Assembly: GCA_014529385.2 (NCBI GenBank)
Contig: CM043957.1
Coordinates: 90,352,160-90,416,159, forward strand
Length of the DNA stretch: 64,000 bases
Direction: 5' to 3'
From: Adiantum capillus-veneris
Lineage: Eukaryota > Streptophyta > Polypodiopsida > Polypodiales > Pteridaceae
The notes beneath the pieces were generated by a model that saw nothing but the letters and a program-made list of their open reading frames with translations, was not told the origin of the DNA and searched no databases. Position 1 is the stretch's first letter. Each line of letters opens with the position of its first letter. Positions 1 to 10,439 of this stretch are shown here, in pieces. A program made the translations under genes and the position numbers.

Positions 1-2161
1 ACCAGATTCTTCATAATAGACTTGAATAGGCACTAAGGCTTGTTCTTCCTGATTCTCTAAGGTTGGTGCATATCTAATGCCCACTGGTCTTGCTCCTGGT
101 AAAGGTGGTTGTTGTCCCAATACTGGTTGTGGCCTTTTTATCCCCATAGGTCCTGGTACATTTTCCGTTGGGTATCGAGGTACTGGATGTACTTGAGGTG
201 GTGCTAATTGAGCAGGAGGTGCATACTGGCGCTCCCTTACATACCCTTTGTTGTAATAGCACTCCTCTGTTGGATGGTTTGTCCATTTTTGTTCAATAGC
301 ACACCATTTCAGTGGTTTTGGCAATCGTTTTTGGTATGGTGCCATTCTTTTTAGAGCCTCTTCTATCATTTGCTCTACATTTGGCATGGTTGTTGTTTGA
401 ACATTCTTTTTAGTGGTAGTCTCGCTCACTACGGAGGAAGAGCTACTGGATACAAAATCTGTATCCGCTGACACCTCTCCATAAACCGTACAGTTATCCA
501 CTAAGTACAATGCTTCTCTCGTCACTTGCTCGAAACTTGTACAAGCTTTCAAGTGCAAGTCCTTCTTGAGAGTGTCGTTTCTCAATCCCTCAATAAAGAG
601 AACAGATAGTCTGTCATCTTGTGGTCGTTCACGTACTGGACATCTCTCAATGTATTGTTTGAAGCGAAGTGAAGCTTCCTTCACTTTTTCGTGTTCTCTC
701 TATTTAAAAGAATATATTTGTGAGACCGTATTGTGCTTAATCCCTCGTTTTGAGAATTCCTCAGCAAACTCTCTTAGCAAATGGTCAATGTCATGGAATC
801 CCCCTATGTTCAGTGGTTGAAACCATGTCAATGCCGTACCTTCTAGAGTAAGACCAAATCCCTCGTATTGTGTATGGAAATCTGTTATCTGCTCAGCTCT
901 TAAGACTTGCTTAAAGAGTGACACATGTGCATACGGATCTCCTGAACCACCATACTTCTTTGGCATACACTTGGCTACTTGAGATGGTCTCATACGTCTA
1001 TGGTCTGCTACCAATCTCATTGCTCCTGTGTCCCGGCTAAAGCTTTCTCTAGCATCATGGACTTCATGGGTTACCCTTGTCGGTTCCCCTGCCTTGAATC
1101 TACTACTAGGAGGTAAATGTGATGGTTCCGCTTCGAACCTTGGACCTGGAGTGGTATATGTGTGGATAGGAACTGCACTACCTCGATTCGTATCCATTGA
1201 CTCTCTGGAATGTAATGATCCCATTGGTCCAAGCTTCGAGTACGGAGGTTGGCTGAAAGAGTCAGCAACCTGAGTTCTTTGTCCTCCTGTTGTCATTGGG
1301 TTTTGCACTCCATTTGTTGGTGCTGGTCTTTGTGAGCTAGAAGTAACATAATACTGATGTAGTGGTCCCCCAAAGTATGTATATCCTTCTAATTCTTTCT
1401 TGCCCATTGTTGAGTATATATTGCCTCCCATACTTGTCGTAAGCAGCAATTTTCACTTCCGATCCCTCTGTGTAGGTAAAGACATAAAGTCTTTTTTGAT
1501 CTGTCAACTCTCCGGTGTAGGGTTCTTCACATCTATAATAGAGATCTTGCTCCCCATTATTATATTTGTATAGCCCCACATAGATGTTATCAGTGTTGAT
1601 CCTTGTAGTTTCATTCTCTCTTCTTAACCTCGCATCAGGGAATTTCATTATTGGTGCCTTCTCCTCAAGTTCTTCATCTACTTTGGCTTTGGTGCCCATC
1701 AATCCCCACTTTTCCACAATGTTAGGGTTTAGGACTACCAAGTACATGGTACCCTCGTCATCTAGATATCTATCTCCGCTATAGCTCACAGGCACTAAGT
1801 CCTTGAACTCACTAGGTCTCTCCTCTATCTTTACACAATAGCGGTCCATTCCATCTTTGTAGATCTTGGCACCTTGCTCATTGTCGTACTGATATTTTAT
1901 GAACAATAGCTTCATTGTGGAGGAAGGGTTTGATGATCCTACTGCCATATTTTCTCTTTTGTTCAGGTTCAAGTGTTCCAAGTGTTCGGTGAAAATCTCG
2001 TAAGATCTCTCCAAAGAAGTATCAGAGACACTTCCTTCAAAGATCGGCTCTAATGGTTGCACCCAACTTTGGTTTACACTTCCCTCGGTTGATATGACAC
2101 TTGCTTGTTCCCCTTGTTTTGGTTGGTTATTCTGGAGATTCCTGCCCGATCTCAAATTCAT
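1..2161 (-). pseudogene. Retroelement E1 gag (Ty3/gypsy type), N-terminal part, broken
   Basis: The minus strand encodes a gag polyprotein that begins at the Met at 2161 (MNLRSGRNLQ) and runs off the left edge of the window. It is collinear with the gag of element E2 (47.3-48.7 kb). Shared landmarks are a DKYGR[QE]Y segment, a capsid-like block (FGLTLEGTALTWF near 850-900), VSQIYSFK near 700-720, and a Pro-rich tail with VLGQQPPLPGAR near 75-125. Two breaks are visible. A frameshift near 1390-1440 separates the first 274-codon stretch from the next. A TAG at 700-702 stands where E2 has a Gln codon after the shared FK. The capsid homology is to the retrotransposon gag family. The N-terminal 200 residues match only E2 and I cannot name a domain there. 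It is probably non-functional as it stands. Confidence 0.8.
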
Positions 2162-3564
2162 CAGTTCCCCTAAAGGACTTTAACTTTTCCGTCTCGGCAA
2201 TTTGTTTTTCCCAAGTTTTTGTGGTCAGAATTGATCCAAACTGATTGATACTTGATCAATTGTTTAATCTTGTCAGTTGGACAACTTCTGTTTCATCAAG
2301 TGAGAATTTTGTTGCAGTTATGCTGAAAAAGACATTATACACGTATGATGTCTTTTTTCACAGATTTGGACTATTTTGGTTATGCTCACTCTCAGTAGCC
2401 CCCTTATGCTCTGTCCACTCACAAAATTCAGTTTGAACTCTGTTTGAGCAAGTTATGGCTAATTTAGGCTTTTCTTGGCAATTTTCCGCTTTTGACTTGT
2501 TTTGGGTCAATTGTGATCCAAATGGGATGAAACTTTAAATATAACCTCTAGACAGCTATTACAATGGATCTGTGTTGGCAAAGTATCAAAATATGTCCAA
2601 AATTAGGTCAAAGACATCATACGCGTATGATGTCTTTTTCATCAATTTGGGTCAAAACTTGATATTTATGCTTCCTACAGTGCTTGTAACAATCTTGTCA
2701 GGTCAGATATAAAAAATAAGCAGTGGATGTGCCAAAAGACATTTTACGCGTATAATGTCTTTTGTCCCAGATTTTGACTATTCTTGGTTTTAAGCCTTCT
2801 CCAATGTTTATAATTGAGTTTCAAGTGTTTTTGTCAGGTTTGAATGTAAAAACAAGATCTGAATCCAAATTTTCCTATTCTTTGCGTTTCTTGGACTCCG
2901 ACTTGTCTTTTTGGGTTTCTTTGAGTGTTAATGCTCTTGTTTTAAGTTGAAATTAGGATATAACCCCCTTTTTGAACACTCTGGTAAAGTCAAAATTTTT
3001 GTTTTGGTCTCTCTTTGGTCATTTAGACATCATACGCGTATGATGTCTAAAGTTGCAGATTTCCAGTTTTTTGGCACGGAATCCTTCCTAAAGCTTTCTC
3101 TAGTGCTCAGCAGCTCACAGATACACAAAAAATTTCTCTGACTTTTGTTTATTGCAAGTTTCACTACTAACTCGACGGTTTAGTGATCTAACATGCAATC
3201 AACCATATCAAGCAAATACTCCAATGATTACTAGCTCTAGATCAGGATCAAATGAAGTCCTACCTAAGCTATTCCTAGTCATAAAATGGGTTTGGTAGTT
3301 GTGATTTTAAAGAGATCCACTGCCACTCACGGACTAGCAAATTCTTCTTCTATCAACAACTACTCACACCAACAAAACAACAAACAAATCTAAGCTAAAC
3401 TAAAAATACTGTCAACACGGAAGACCCAGGAATACCCCACTTCCTAGTATCTCTCGAGATCTTCGGAGTCCACCACTCCTAGATCTTTTCTAACTAAAGT
3501 ATACAAACTATTTTATACGACTCACCTCGTAGGATTAGTCTAAGGTCACCTACTTAGGGCTCTC
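2162..3564 (-). other. E1 5' leader between primer-binding site and gag
   Basis: This is non-coding sequence between the tRNA primer-binding site and the gag start codon of E1, about 1.4 kb long. It is T-rich on the plus strand, has no credible long ORF and contains four spaced palindromes. The E2 leader (48678-51377) has the same organisation, so the long repeat-bearing leader is a family trait. Confidence 0.75.
2331..3047. repeat. E1 leader palindrome array (4 copies)
   Basis: Four 22-bp palindromes lie at 2331-2352, 2613-2634, 2738-2759 and 3026-3047. The copies at 2613 and 3026 are perfect, with half-site GACATCATACG followed by its reverse complement. With their flanks (AAA/TTT and TTA/TAA) both extend to 28 bp. 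The copies at 2331 and 2738 each have one or two mismatched pairs. The core is ACGCGT, or ACACGT in the 2331 copy. Spacings are 282, 125 and 288 bp. The sequence between copies is only weakly similar. Confidence 0.95.
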
Positions 3565-3583
3565 GTCCCCGGCAGCGGCGCCA
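3565..3583 (-). other. E1 primer-binding site (tRNA-Asp type)
   Basis: On the minus strand the site reads TGGCGCCGCTGCCGGGGAC. It lies 2 nt inside the LTR edge and closely matches the tRNA-Asp-complementary primer site typical of Athila/Tat-like plant gypsy elements. It fixes the 5' LTR boundary and the minus-strand orientation. Confidence 0.85.
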
Positions 3584-3928
3584 AATGTTTAGGCGGTTAC
3601 GCCGCTAGCGGAAGCTAAATAGCGAGAACTCAACCAACAACAGAATTTGTCAGACGAGGACAAAGCTTGACCCGCAGGCGCATGGAAACAACTAGGTGGG
3701 TGTCAAATCACCTACTCGACCTTCTAATGACAATCACTACTAAGGAAATCAAATATAAGTTCTAAAATACGCAAGTGACTGAAATCCATACTACGAACGA
3801 ATGCTATACGAAACAGGATCTAGAATCATTGAATCGATCTCAAACTCAAGGGGAAGTCTATACACTAGGTAAGAACAACACCCTAAAGACTTGAACTGCA
3901 AAATCAACCTATAACCACTCCGTGCGGT

Positions 3929-3946
3929 AAACGCGTATGAAGACAG
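3929..3946. promoter_or_regulatory. Half-palindrome in the E1 LTR
   Basis: The plus strand reads AAACGCGTATGAAGACAG. It matches the right half of the E1 leader palindrome (ACGCGTATGATGTC) at 12 of 14 positions and carries the E1-specific arm sequence rather than that of E2. It lies about 340 nt downstream of the predicted LTR transcription start, so it should be in the RNA. Confidence 0.7.
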
Positions 3947-4206
3947 GCCAAAAAATACAGGTGATCGAAACTTGACCCCGATGGTACCAATGTGTAGCTC
4001 TACTCGTTGTGGTTCTATAGATATGCTGCACGCTCCATTCCGACACACGAGTTGGAAGAAAACTCACACCGAAGCTCGTAGGAACTTACCACACATAGAA
4101 GTCGATAGCGCGCACTCTTCGTATCTGTGCGTAGCTCTCGCCGTTGCTAACACAATGGTGGTGTCGCTTCTCCAATGGCGGCTCCGTAGCTCGCGTAGCA
4201 AGTAGA

Positions 4207-4241
4207 TAAGACTCTCTCTCTCTCTCTCTCACTCTCTCTCA
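4207..4241. repeat. CT microsatellite in the E1 LTR
   Basis: A short CT run with one CA interruption lies inside the E1 LTR, between the TATA box and the half-palindrome. On the transcript it would be a GA-rich 5' segment. The E2 LTR has a similar but degenerate TC-rich stretch at about 52034-52056. Confidence 0.8.
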
Positions 4242-4310
4242 GACACAGTCACGGCGCTCAAAAACTCACTTTGATTAAAAACTGAATCCTCAGGTTACAA
4301 AAACTTTGGC

Positions 4311-4317
4311 TTATATA
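4311..4317 (-). promoter_or_regulatory. E1 LTR TATA box
   Basis: The minus strand reads TATATAA within GGTATATAAGCC. The E2 LTR has an equivalent TATATAA at 52128-52134 at a similar distance from the LTR end. Transcription would run leftward from about 4280. Confidence 0.6.
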
Positions 4318-4536
4318 CCTCAGCCTTGGAGGTGAGAACATCTCTAACTAATTACATAAGCGAGTGAAATTACTTCGGGATTACAAGCTGGAAACTCAAT
4401 TGAGTCCCGTTACTTAATGAATGGCTCCAATCAAAATCAATGTCGGAAAGACATTTATTACAATCAATGGTTACAAAAATGATGAGTGTGAGCAAAAATG
4501 TGGGTGTGATCCTCTACTGGCTCTGTTGGCTCAACA

Positions 4537-5617
4537 ATGGCTTTGAGAGATCCGGCAGTGTAAGCATAGGTTGAGAGATAAGCTTTTCTTTAAGATTTTT
4601 GAAAGCATTGTTCTCCTTGGCAGACCATGTATACCTAGCGTTTTTCTTTGTTAGGTCATGTAATGGTCCTACAATTTGTGAGAACTTTTCTATGAAGCGT
4701 TTATAGTATGCACACATACCTATAAAGCTTCTTAGTTCATGAAGATTCCTTGGTTTAGGCCATCTTTTTATTACCTATAACTTTGATGGATCCATTTGGA
4801 TGCCATCTTGAGAGATAATGTGACCTAAATACTGAATCTCTTGCAACAAAAAATCACTTTTCTTTTGATTAACATAAAGTTTATTCTCTCTGAAGACTTA
4901 AAATATTACCTAGAGGTGTTGCTTGTGTTCGTCTAATGAATTAGAGTAGATGATAATATCATCAAAGAACACTCCAGTAAAGGTTCGATGAGGCGTGAAT
5001 AGCTTCTCCATCAAGTGGTTGAATGTGGCTGGTGCATTGGTCAAGCCAAAAGGCATGAAAATGTATTTGTAAAGACCAAACGGAGTGCAAAATGCGGTCT
5101 TTACAATGTCTTGATCAACTATCCTTATTTGTAGCCACTTTTTATGTCAATTCTACTGAAGTAGGTGGACCCTTGTAGCTTATCAAATAGGTCTTCTACC
5201 CATGGAACGAGAAACCTATTTTTGATAGTGATCCTATTTAGTGCTTTATATTCGACACACATACAATATGTACCGTCTTTCTTTTGCACACATAACACGG
5301 GTGAGAAAAAATGGAGATGAGCTAGGCCTAACCATGCCCTTCTCAACTAACTCATGCACTTGCTGCATAATCTCCTCTTGTTGAGCTTGAGAAACTCTAT
5401 AACGAGGTTTATTAGGCAGTGAACATCTTGGAAGAAGTTCAATTGCATGGTCATCATTGCCTCGTTTAGGAGGTAATTCACAAGGGATGTCATCAATAAA
5501 GACATCTTGAAACCCCTTGAGAAAATTGGATAACTCTAATTCCTTGTGATCATTTATATTTTTTTCTGCTAAAGCATTAGGTTCATTTTTAGAATCTTTA
5601 ACAAAAATCATGTACAC
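4537..5617 (-). pseudogene. Element E3 (Ty3/gypsy) reverse transcriptase and start of RNase H, broken
   Basis: The minus strand carries gypsy RT landmarks in order. ELLPRCSLPNKPRYRVSQ and VHELVEKGMVRPSSSPF lie near 5330-5450. KDGTYCMCVEYKALNRITIKN and STYFSRIDIKSGY follow near 5125-5300. A FMPFGL-NAPATFN-type block follows near 5030-5070, then YYKRFIEKFS and WSAKENNAFKNLKEKL near 4580-4710, and LTLPDLSKP at the E1 junction. Frameshifts and stops separate these blocks, for example near 5125 and between 4720 and 5100. The product would have been the RT-RNase H of a gypsy Pol. Insertion of E1 removed the rest of RNase H and integrase from this side. Confidence 0.85.
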
Positions 5618-5631
5618 AGAAATAGAGCTCT

Positions 5632-6046
5632 TTATTGACTTATTGAAATCTTGTGTATGTACAATGGTATGGTGTTACCCATTTCCTTAGCATCTATGTA
5701 CATATATTTTTCCTTGAACCTAAAGTAGATTCTCCTTTCAGGGAATTTAACATTGGCATCCATGCGATCAAACCATGGTGCCCCTAGGATTACATCCTCG
5801 TGCTTGAGAGGAGAGATAAAGAAGTCCTCTTTGTCCACATAGCTTTGGACATGGAGCCTCAATTTCCCGATTAAGGGAGTGACTTAAGCTTCTTTCCCCT
5901 TGAAGATCTGTGAATAAGACATCTCCCATCTCATAGTCTTGGATGCCTAGGTTGGTGGCCAACTCTGTGGATATGAAATTGTGAGTAGAACTAGGGTCAA
6001 AGAGAACAAAATCATCATTTGCTCTTACCTTTCCCAAGCATGGCAT
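5632..6046 (-). pseudogene. E3 aspartic protease (retropepsin-like) region, frameshifted
   Basis: Two overlapping minus-strand frames together cover a gypsy protease. The first has FVLFDPSSTHNFISTELATNLGI, equivalent to the usual DSG/DSGATHNFI active-site region, here D-P-S. The second has EDVILGAPWFDRMDANVKFP, the conserved ILG-PW flap and C-terminal motif. A frameshift near 5850-5890 separates them. Decayed repeats at 23-27 kb and 56-60 kb carry recognisable relics of the same segment, so E3 is the best-preserved family member here. Confidence 0.8.
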
Positions 6047-6315
6047 AGAGGAGATCCTTTGTGGTGAGCTTTCTCTTCTTGGATTTCAACCAAGGTAGCT
6101 CTAGGAGGCTCGTGGCAAGTGTTCTTTTGGGGACAAGTGCAGTACACATGCCCTTGCTCGTCGCACTTGAAACTACAGTTATCCTTGCGATAACTCTCAA
6201 GCTCTTCAGGAGAGAGTTTGTTTTTGCCTTTGTAAACTCCCTTCTCCTTAGCTTTGTTGTTATTGGAATTTTCCCTTATGAGACTTTTGGACAGTGTCCT
6301 TCCCCTTAGGCTCAT
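6025..6315 (-). pseudogene. E3 nucleocapsid (CCHC zinc knuckle) segment
   Basis: The minus-strand frame contains a zinc-knuckle-like CSFKCDEQGHVYCTC (C-x2-C-x4-H, then C after 3 rather than 4 residues). A basic, Lys/Asn-rich segment precedes it (NSNNNKAKEKGVYKGKNK). It joins gag to the protease of E3 and would bind genomic RNA in the particle. Overlapping frames here suggest small indels. Confidence 0.7.
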
Positions 6316-6399
6316 TAGAATCCTTGTTTTCTATGGGCTTAGAATTCCTCTTAGCCCCTGTTTGGAAAATGATTCCAGAAGCCACCGTAGTATGGTGTA

Positions 6400-7598
6400 T
6401 AACCGCAGATATGGTGCGTGGCCTTTGGGAGTTGACATACTCCACCATTTCTTCAGTTAAGCCCACACAAAATGTTGCTTTTGCTCTCCAAAATCCATCT
6501 TTTTCAAGACAGTGGCTTTGAGATGTAAGTTCCAAAACTTGTCTACATATTTGTCAATGGATTCGTAGGGAGAGAGCTTCAAGCTTCGCCATTCGGTGAG
6601 TACTTTGTCTTTGGCATCAGTGGCCAAAAACTACTTCATAACAAAATCTCTTAAAGCTTTCCATGTTCGTGGAGCTTCACCGTTGGCCTGTAGACTAGAC
6701 CACCATTGCCTGGTAGACTTTTGAAAGTGCATGGCTACATGGTGTAGCTTAGAGGACTCCGTGAAGCCCTCATCTCTAAACGCCGCATTGAATTCTTGGA
6801 TAAAGGCCAAGACTTTGTCCGTAGCACCAAAGGTGCCATTGTAGGTAAGGAAAGAGATGCTCTTTCCTCCCTCTTTGAACTTCTTGAGCTTGGACGACCT
6901 CTTCCACACGGCATAGGATTTCCTACGGCCTCTTCTTTTTTATGGTTCAAAAGTTGCACCATCACTTTCTTCAGAATACAAATATTTTGAGGAAGATGGA
7001 GAAGAGGTTGACCTATTTCTCGCCTTTTTCTTGCCTTGGTTCTCTTTGTCCACACCATCACTTTCTTCATAAGAGGAAGAGGATGAAGAAGATGGAGAAG
7101 AGGGTGGCCTCTTTCTCACCTTTTATTCTCGTGCTTTTTGTCATCCCTCTTTGAATTACGGTGTGGAGAAGTGTGTGATGGTCTTCTATATTTAGGAGGT
7201 GATGGAGAGTGTGTAGCCCACCATCTTCGTGGAGCCATCTCTGCTGAGGTGACAGGAGACTCACTTCTTTCTCATTCCTTCGGTGGGGGCTCTTGAGTTT
7301 TCCTTTAGGAAGGAGATGCGTCATCAAGAAGTAAATTTTTGAGCCCTTCGTATGGATCCTCTTCCTCTTCCCAAATCGGAGAGAGGCCTCTTTTGGAAGT
7401 CTCGCAAGAAGGCTTCCTAGGTACTCTCCCGTTATGGTGGGGAGCTTGGAGAATCCCATGAGCACAAAGCTGCCTTTACACTTCACTTTGGAGGGATGGA
7501 TTGCCCATGGCTTGTTAAAGCCTAGAAACAAGGTAGTTAACAAGCATAGGGGCATCATTAGTAGCCTCCCGGGTAGGTCACCTAATAAAAATGTAACC
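6400..7598 (-). pseudogene. E3 gag capsid region, broken
   Basis: The capsid-like segment at 6631-6909 (minus) includes FLTYNGTFGATDKVLAFIQEFNAAF, KLHHVAMHFQKSTRQWWSSL and TWKALRDFV, typical of gypsy gag. Upstream (6910-7598) several frames carry low-complexity Ser/Arg/Glu-rich sequence, including a frame with LSPIWEEEEDPYEGLKNLL near 7300-7400. Multiple frameshifts are present. WWSSL-type relics recur in decayed copies at 16.8, 24.9, 27.1 and 57.1 kb. Confidence 0.75.
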
Positions 7599-7780
7599 TA
7601 TCACGTGAGTTCAACAGAAGGGTATTTAAAGTCCTTGAAACTTACAGAAATATATATACAGAAGGGCATTATTTTTTCAAATTTGTAAAAACTTACAGAT
7701 TTTAAAAGAAAAGGGTACATTATTCTTAACAAAATTCACAGATAAGGGGTTTTACAAACATGTCTTGAACGCACGTGATA
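7599..7780. mobile_element. MITE-like element with TA duplication inside E3 gag
   Basis: A non-coding insert of 178 bp has 14-bp terminal inverted repeats: TCACGTGAGTTCAA on the left at 7601-7614 and the reverse complement of TCACGTGCGTTCAA on the right at 7765-7778, with one mismatch. It is flanked by TA at 7599-7600 and 7779-7780, which suits a Tc1/mariner (Stowaway-like) MITE. Removing it with one TA rejoins the E3 gag start to downstream gag in the same frame. The fragment at about 13033-13075 (CACGCGAGTTCAA followed by a similar AAGGGTATTT) may be a second, partial copy. Confidence 0.65.
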
Positions 7781-7880
7781 TGGTAATTTTACACATAGTG
7801 AACCCTGCGAGAGTAGCCTGCTCATTAGCAAAATCAAAGCTATCAACAATAATTTCACTCTCTTTACTATTGTCAGCCAT
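7781..7880 (-). pseudogene. E3 gag N-terminus
   Basis: The minus-strand ATG at 7880 opens MADNSKESEIIVDSFDFANE and continues through QATLAGFTMCKIT to the MITE insertion. This is a plausible gag start because it follows a non-coding leader and joins the remaining gag in frame once the MITE is discounted. I cannot assign a domain to this short N-terminus. Confidence 0.5.
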
Positions 7881-8543
7881 TCTAACAAGTTTTAGGTGTA
7901 AACTTTTTTAGGTGTACTTTGGCAAGCCCTAGTTACTACTCCTCTTTACCCCTTTAGAAAAGCACTCAAGCTACTCTACCCGTGGCTCAGCACCGGCTCC
8001 TATCAAGCTTCTAATAGCTCAATAGTGGTTAAGTTCAAAAGAGAGAGAAATTAAGCTATTGACAACAGTTGAGGACCGGATTTACATGGAGCCGGTCCCC
8101 CCTCCAAAAGGCTTTGTATTATAGGTTTCCCCCATCAAGAGAGACATTTTACAATACAATTCTTTGTGTTCCTTCAATAACTAGCTAGTGCAATGAAGAT
8201 GGAAGCTTCATGCACTAAGCAAACCACTTATATACAACATCAATTCCCTCACGGTCTCAGACCCAAAACCTCACACACCTTCGAAGATGGTGAGAGCTAG
8301 TAGGGTATGAGAGTAGATTGTGAGGAAGAATAAGGAGTAATCTTACAAAAAAGATGTACACCTCCTCACATAATCACTCATATTAGCATAGCATAGCTTA
8401 GTAATTAGCATGGTAGAGGAGATGAGCATGCATTGAAGCTTGGCTCTTGGTTGGATTTGCATCACAAAGCCAAGAGTTGTTGGTGTAAACCCCCCTTCTC
8501 ACAAGCTTGGAGTAGGTGATAAGCTTTCCGTTAAAGCTTGAGA

Positions 8544-8544
<1 letters not shown>

Positions 8545-8600
<56 letters not shown>
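8545..8600. repeat. GA microsatellite
   Basis: An uninterrupted GA run of about 56 bp lies within the probable E3 LTR, upstream of its TATA box in the minus orientation. Confidence 0.95.
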
Positions 8601-8602
<2 letters not shown>

Positions 8603-8715
8603 TTTTTGCTTCACATATGAGCTAGTGTGAGTGTGTGTGGAATAATGCCTTGAGAAATTCATCCCCATCTCTCTCATGGTCGACCGCCCCTCATGCTATT
8701 TCCTCTTGTTGGCTT

Positions 8716-9047
8716 CCCATTGGACCCCTCCCAGCTTAGCCAATGAAAATTAAGTAGCATTAGTAATAGCCTTCTGACATGTGTCCCCCTTTCCCCTTTT
8801 GTGAGAGATTTAGGTAATTAATTAATGCAACTAAACTCTCATTGGACCCCTTTGTCTCGTGGCCAATAGGAATCAGGTAAGCCATTGGGTTGTTGAATGC
8901 TCATTGGATCCCTTGGGAGACTATCCAATAGTCTTCTAGAGCGATTAATTATTATTGAATCTTTTATTAAGATTTTTTATATGAATTAAACTAGGTTTAC
9001 AGTAGCCTAATTCTCATTGGTCCATGTCCATGGCCATCCAATAGGAT
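8716..9047. repeat. Four-copy ATTGG/CCAAT paired motif array
   Basis: Four blocks pair ATTGG with CCAAT about 20-25 bp apart, at about 8716-8745, 8838-8870, 8900-8930 and 9013-9045. Most start CTCATTGGACCCCT or a close variant. The blocks look like degenerate tandem duplications in the upstream half of the probable E3 LTR. Confidence 0.6.
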
Positions 9048-9660
9048 TTGAGTGCACCTTGTGGGCATCTGGGCTAGGGAGCTGACATGTGTCCCTCATT
9101 CCCTTTGTGAAAAGGAAGCTTGTGAGTGTGCGTGTGTGTTTCTCTCTCATCCCTACTTGCAAGGCTCGCCCCCTCCTATGTAGGAAGCACGAATAATTTT
9201 TTGTACATACACAAAGCATCCAATTTTTATAAGCTTGACCATTGGACACAACCTTTGATTTTTGGAACCTTAGCATTTTGGAAGTCTTAATGGGCTGAAC
9301 CTTAGGGTCTTTAAATCCCATTGTTGCACATTGCTCTTTTGCAGATGGCCCCCCCTTTGGATCCCTATTTTCCCTCTTTTGGATCCCTATTGTGGCCGGT
9401 CTGCCACCTTAACCAATATTCTAGCTTTTTCTCCCCTCCTACTTTCCCATAATAAATGATCAGTTTAACATGCAAAAATTGTTTAGAAGAATTAGATATT
9501 AGTTATTATTACAAGGGGTTTGTTTTATTACCCCCTTGGATTTCTTATAAGTAGTGTCTTCAGTTCAAAACTCCTCGGATAGATATTTGAGGTCTCTAAC
9601 GATTGTTCCTCCGACGTTAAATCTTCTTTCTCTAGGGATAGTTTCCTACAACCTTAAAAT

Positions 9661-9669
9661 TCTCTTCTT

Positions 9670-9700
<31 letters not shown>

Positions 9701-9722
9701 AAAATCTCTCTCTCTCTTTCTC
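9661..9722. repeat. CTT and CT polypyrimidine microsatellites
   Basis: About thirteen CTT units (9661-9700) are followed by a CT run. The pure polypyrimidine strand directly abuts the alternating GT/CG tract. Confidence 0.95.
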
Positions 9723-9957
<235 letters not shown>

Positions 9958-10304
9958 TCATGCGTGTGTGTGTGTGTGTGTGCACGCGCGCATGCGTGCC
10001 CGCTCTTGATTAAGCTCTTCTTGATGCACATGATGAGCGACATTGTTGTAGTCAACCAGTTCCTCGCTCTCTCACTGGTCTTTCTACACAAATATACACA
10101 GATTCACAAAAATACACACAAGAGAAGATCACCATTTTTCTTTTTGTGGGGCAATTGAATTGACCTCAAAATAGGCCATGATCACCAATTACAAAATGGC
10201 AGCATTTTCAAGAATTGAAATGGTAGATTACATGCAGCATTTTCAAGAAGGCAAAGTCCTAATTGCACCCATTGACTTACTCAATCTTCGTAGTTCCTAC
10301 TAAT

Positions 10305-10433
<129 letters not shown>

Positions 10434-10439
10434 AAATCA

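Larger units (their letters stand above)
3586..4536 (-). repeat. E1 5' LTR
   Basis: A 951-bp LTR is bounded on the plus strand by TGTTTAGG and GGCTCAACA. It lies next to the primer-binding site and is similar in length and layout to the 958-bp E2 LTR. Shared features are a CT-rich run near the middle, a minus-strand TATA box and a half-palindrome. Its outer end interrupts the RNase H reading frame of E3 right after LPDLSKP, so E1 inserted into E3. The partner 3' LTR lies outside the window. Confidence 0.8.
7881..9526 (-). repeat. E3 leader and probable 5' LTR
   Basis: There is no coding signal. On the minus strand a TATATAAG lies at about 8229-8236 (plus CTTATATA), suggesting an LTR promoter. 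An inverted repeat GGACCGG/CCGGTCC with a 12-nt gap lies near 8077-8103 in the putative leader. A GA microsatellite occupies 8545-8600, and repeated ATTGG...CCAAT blocks lie at 8716-9047. I could not identify a primer-binding site or exact LTR ends, so the boundaries are approximate. Confidence 0.4.
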
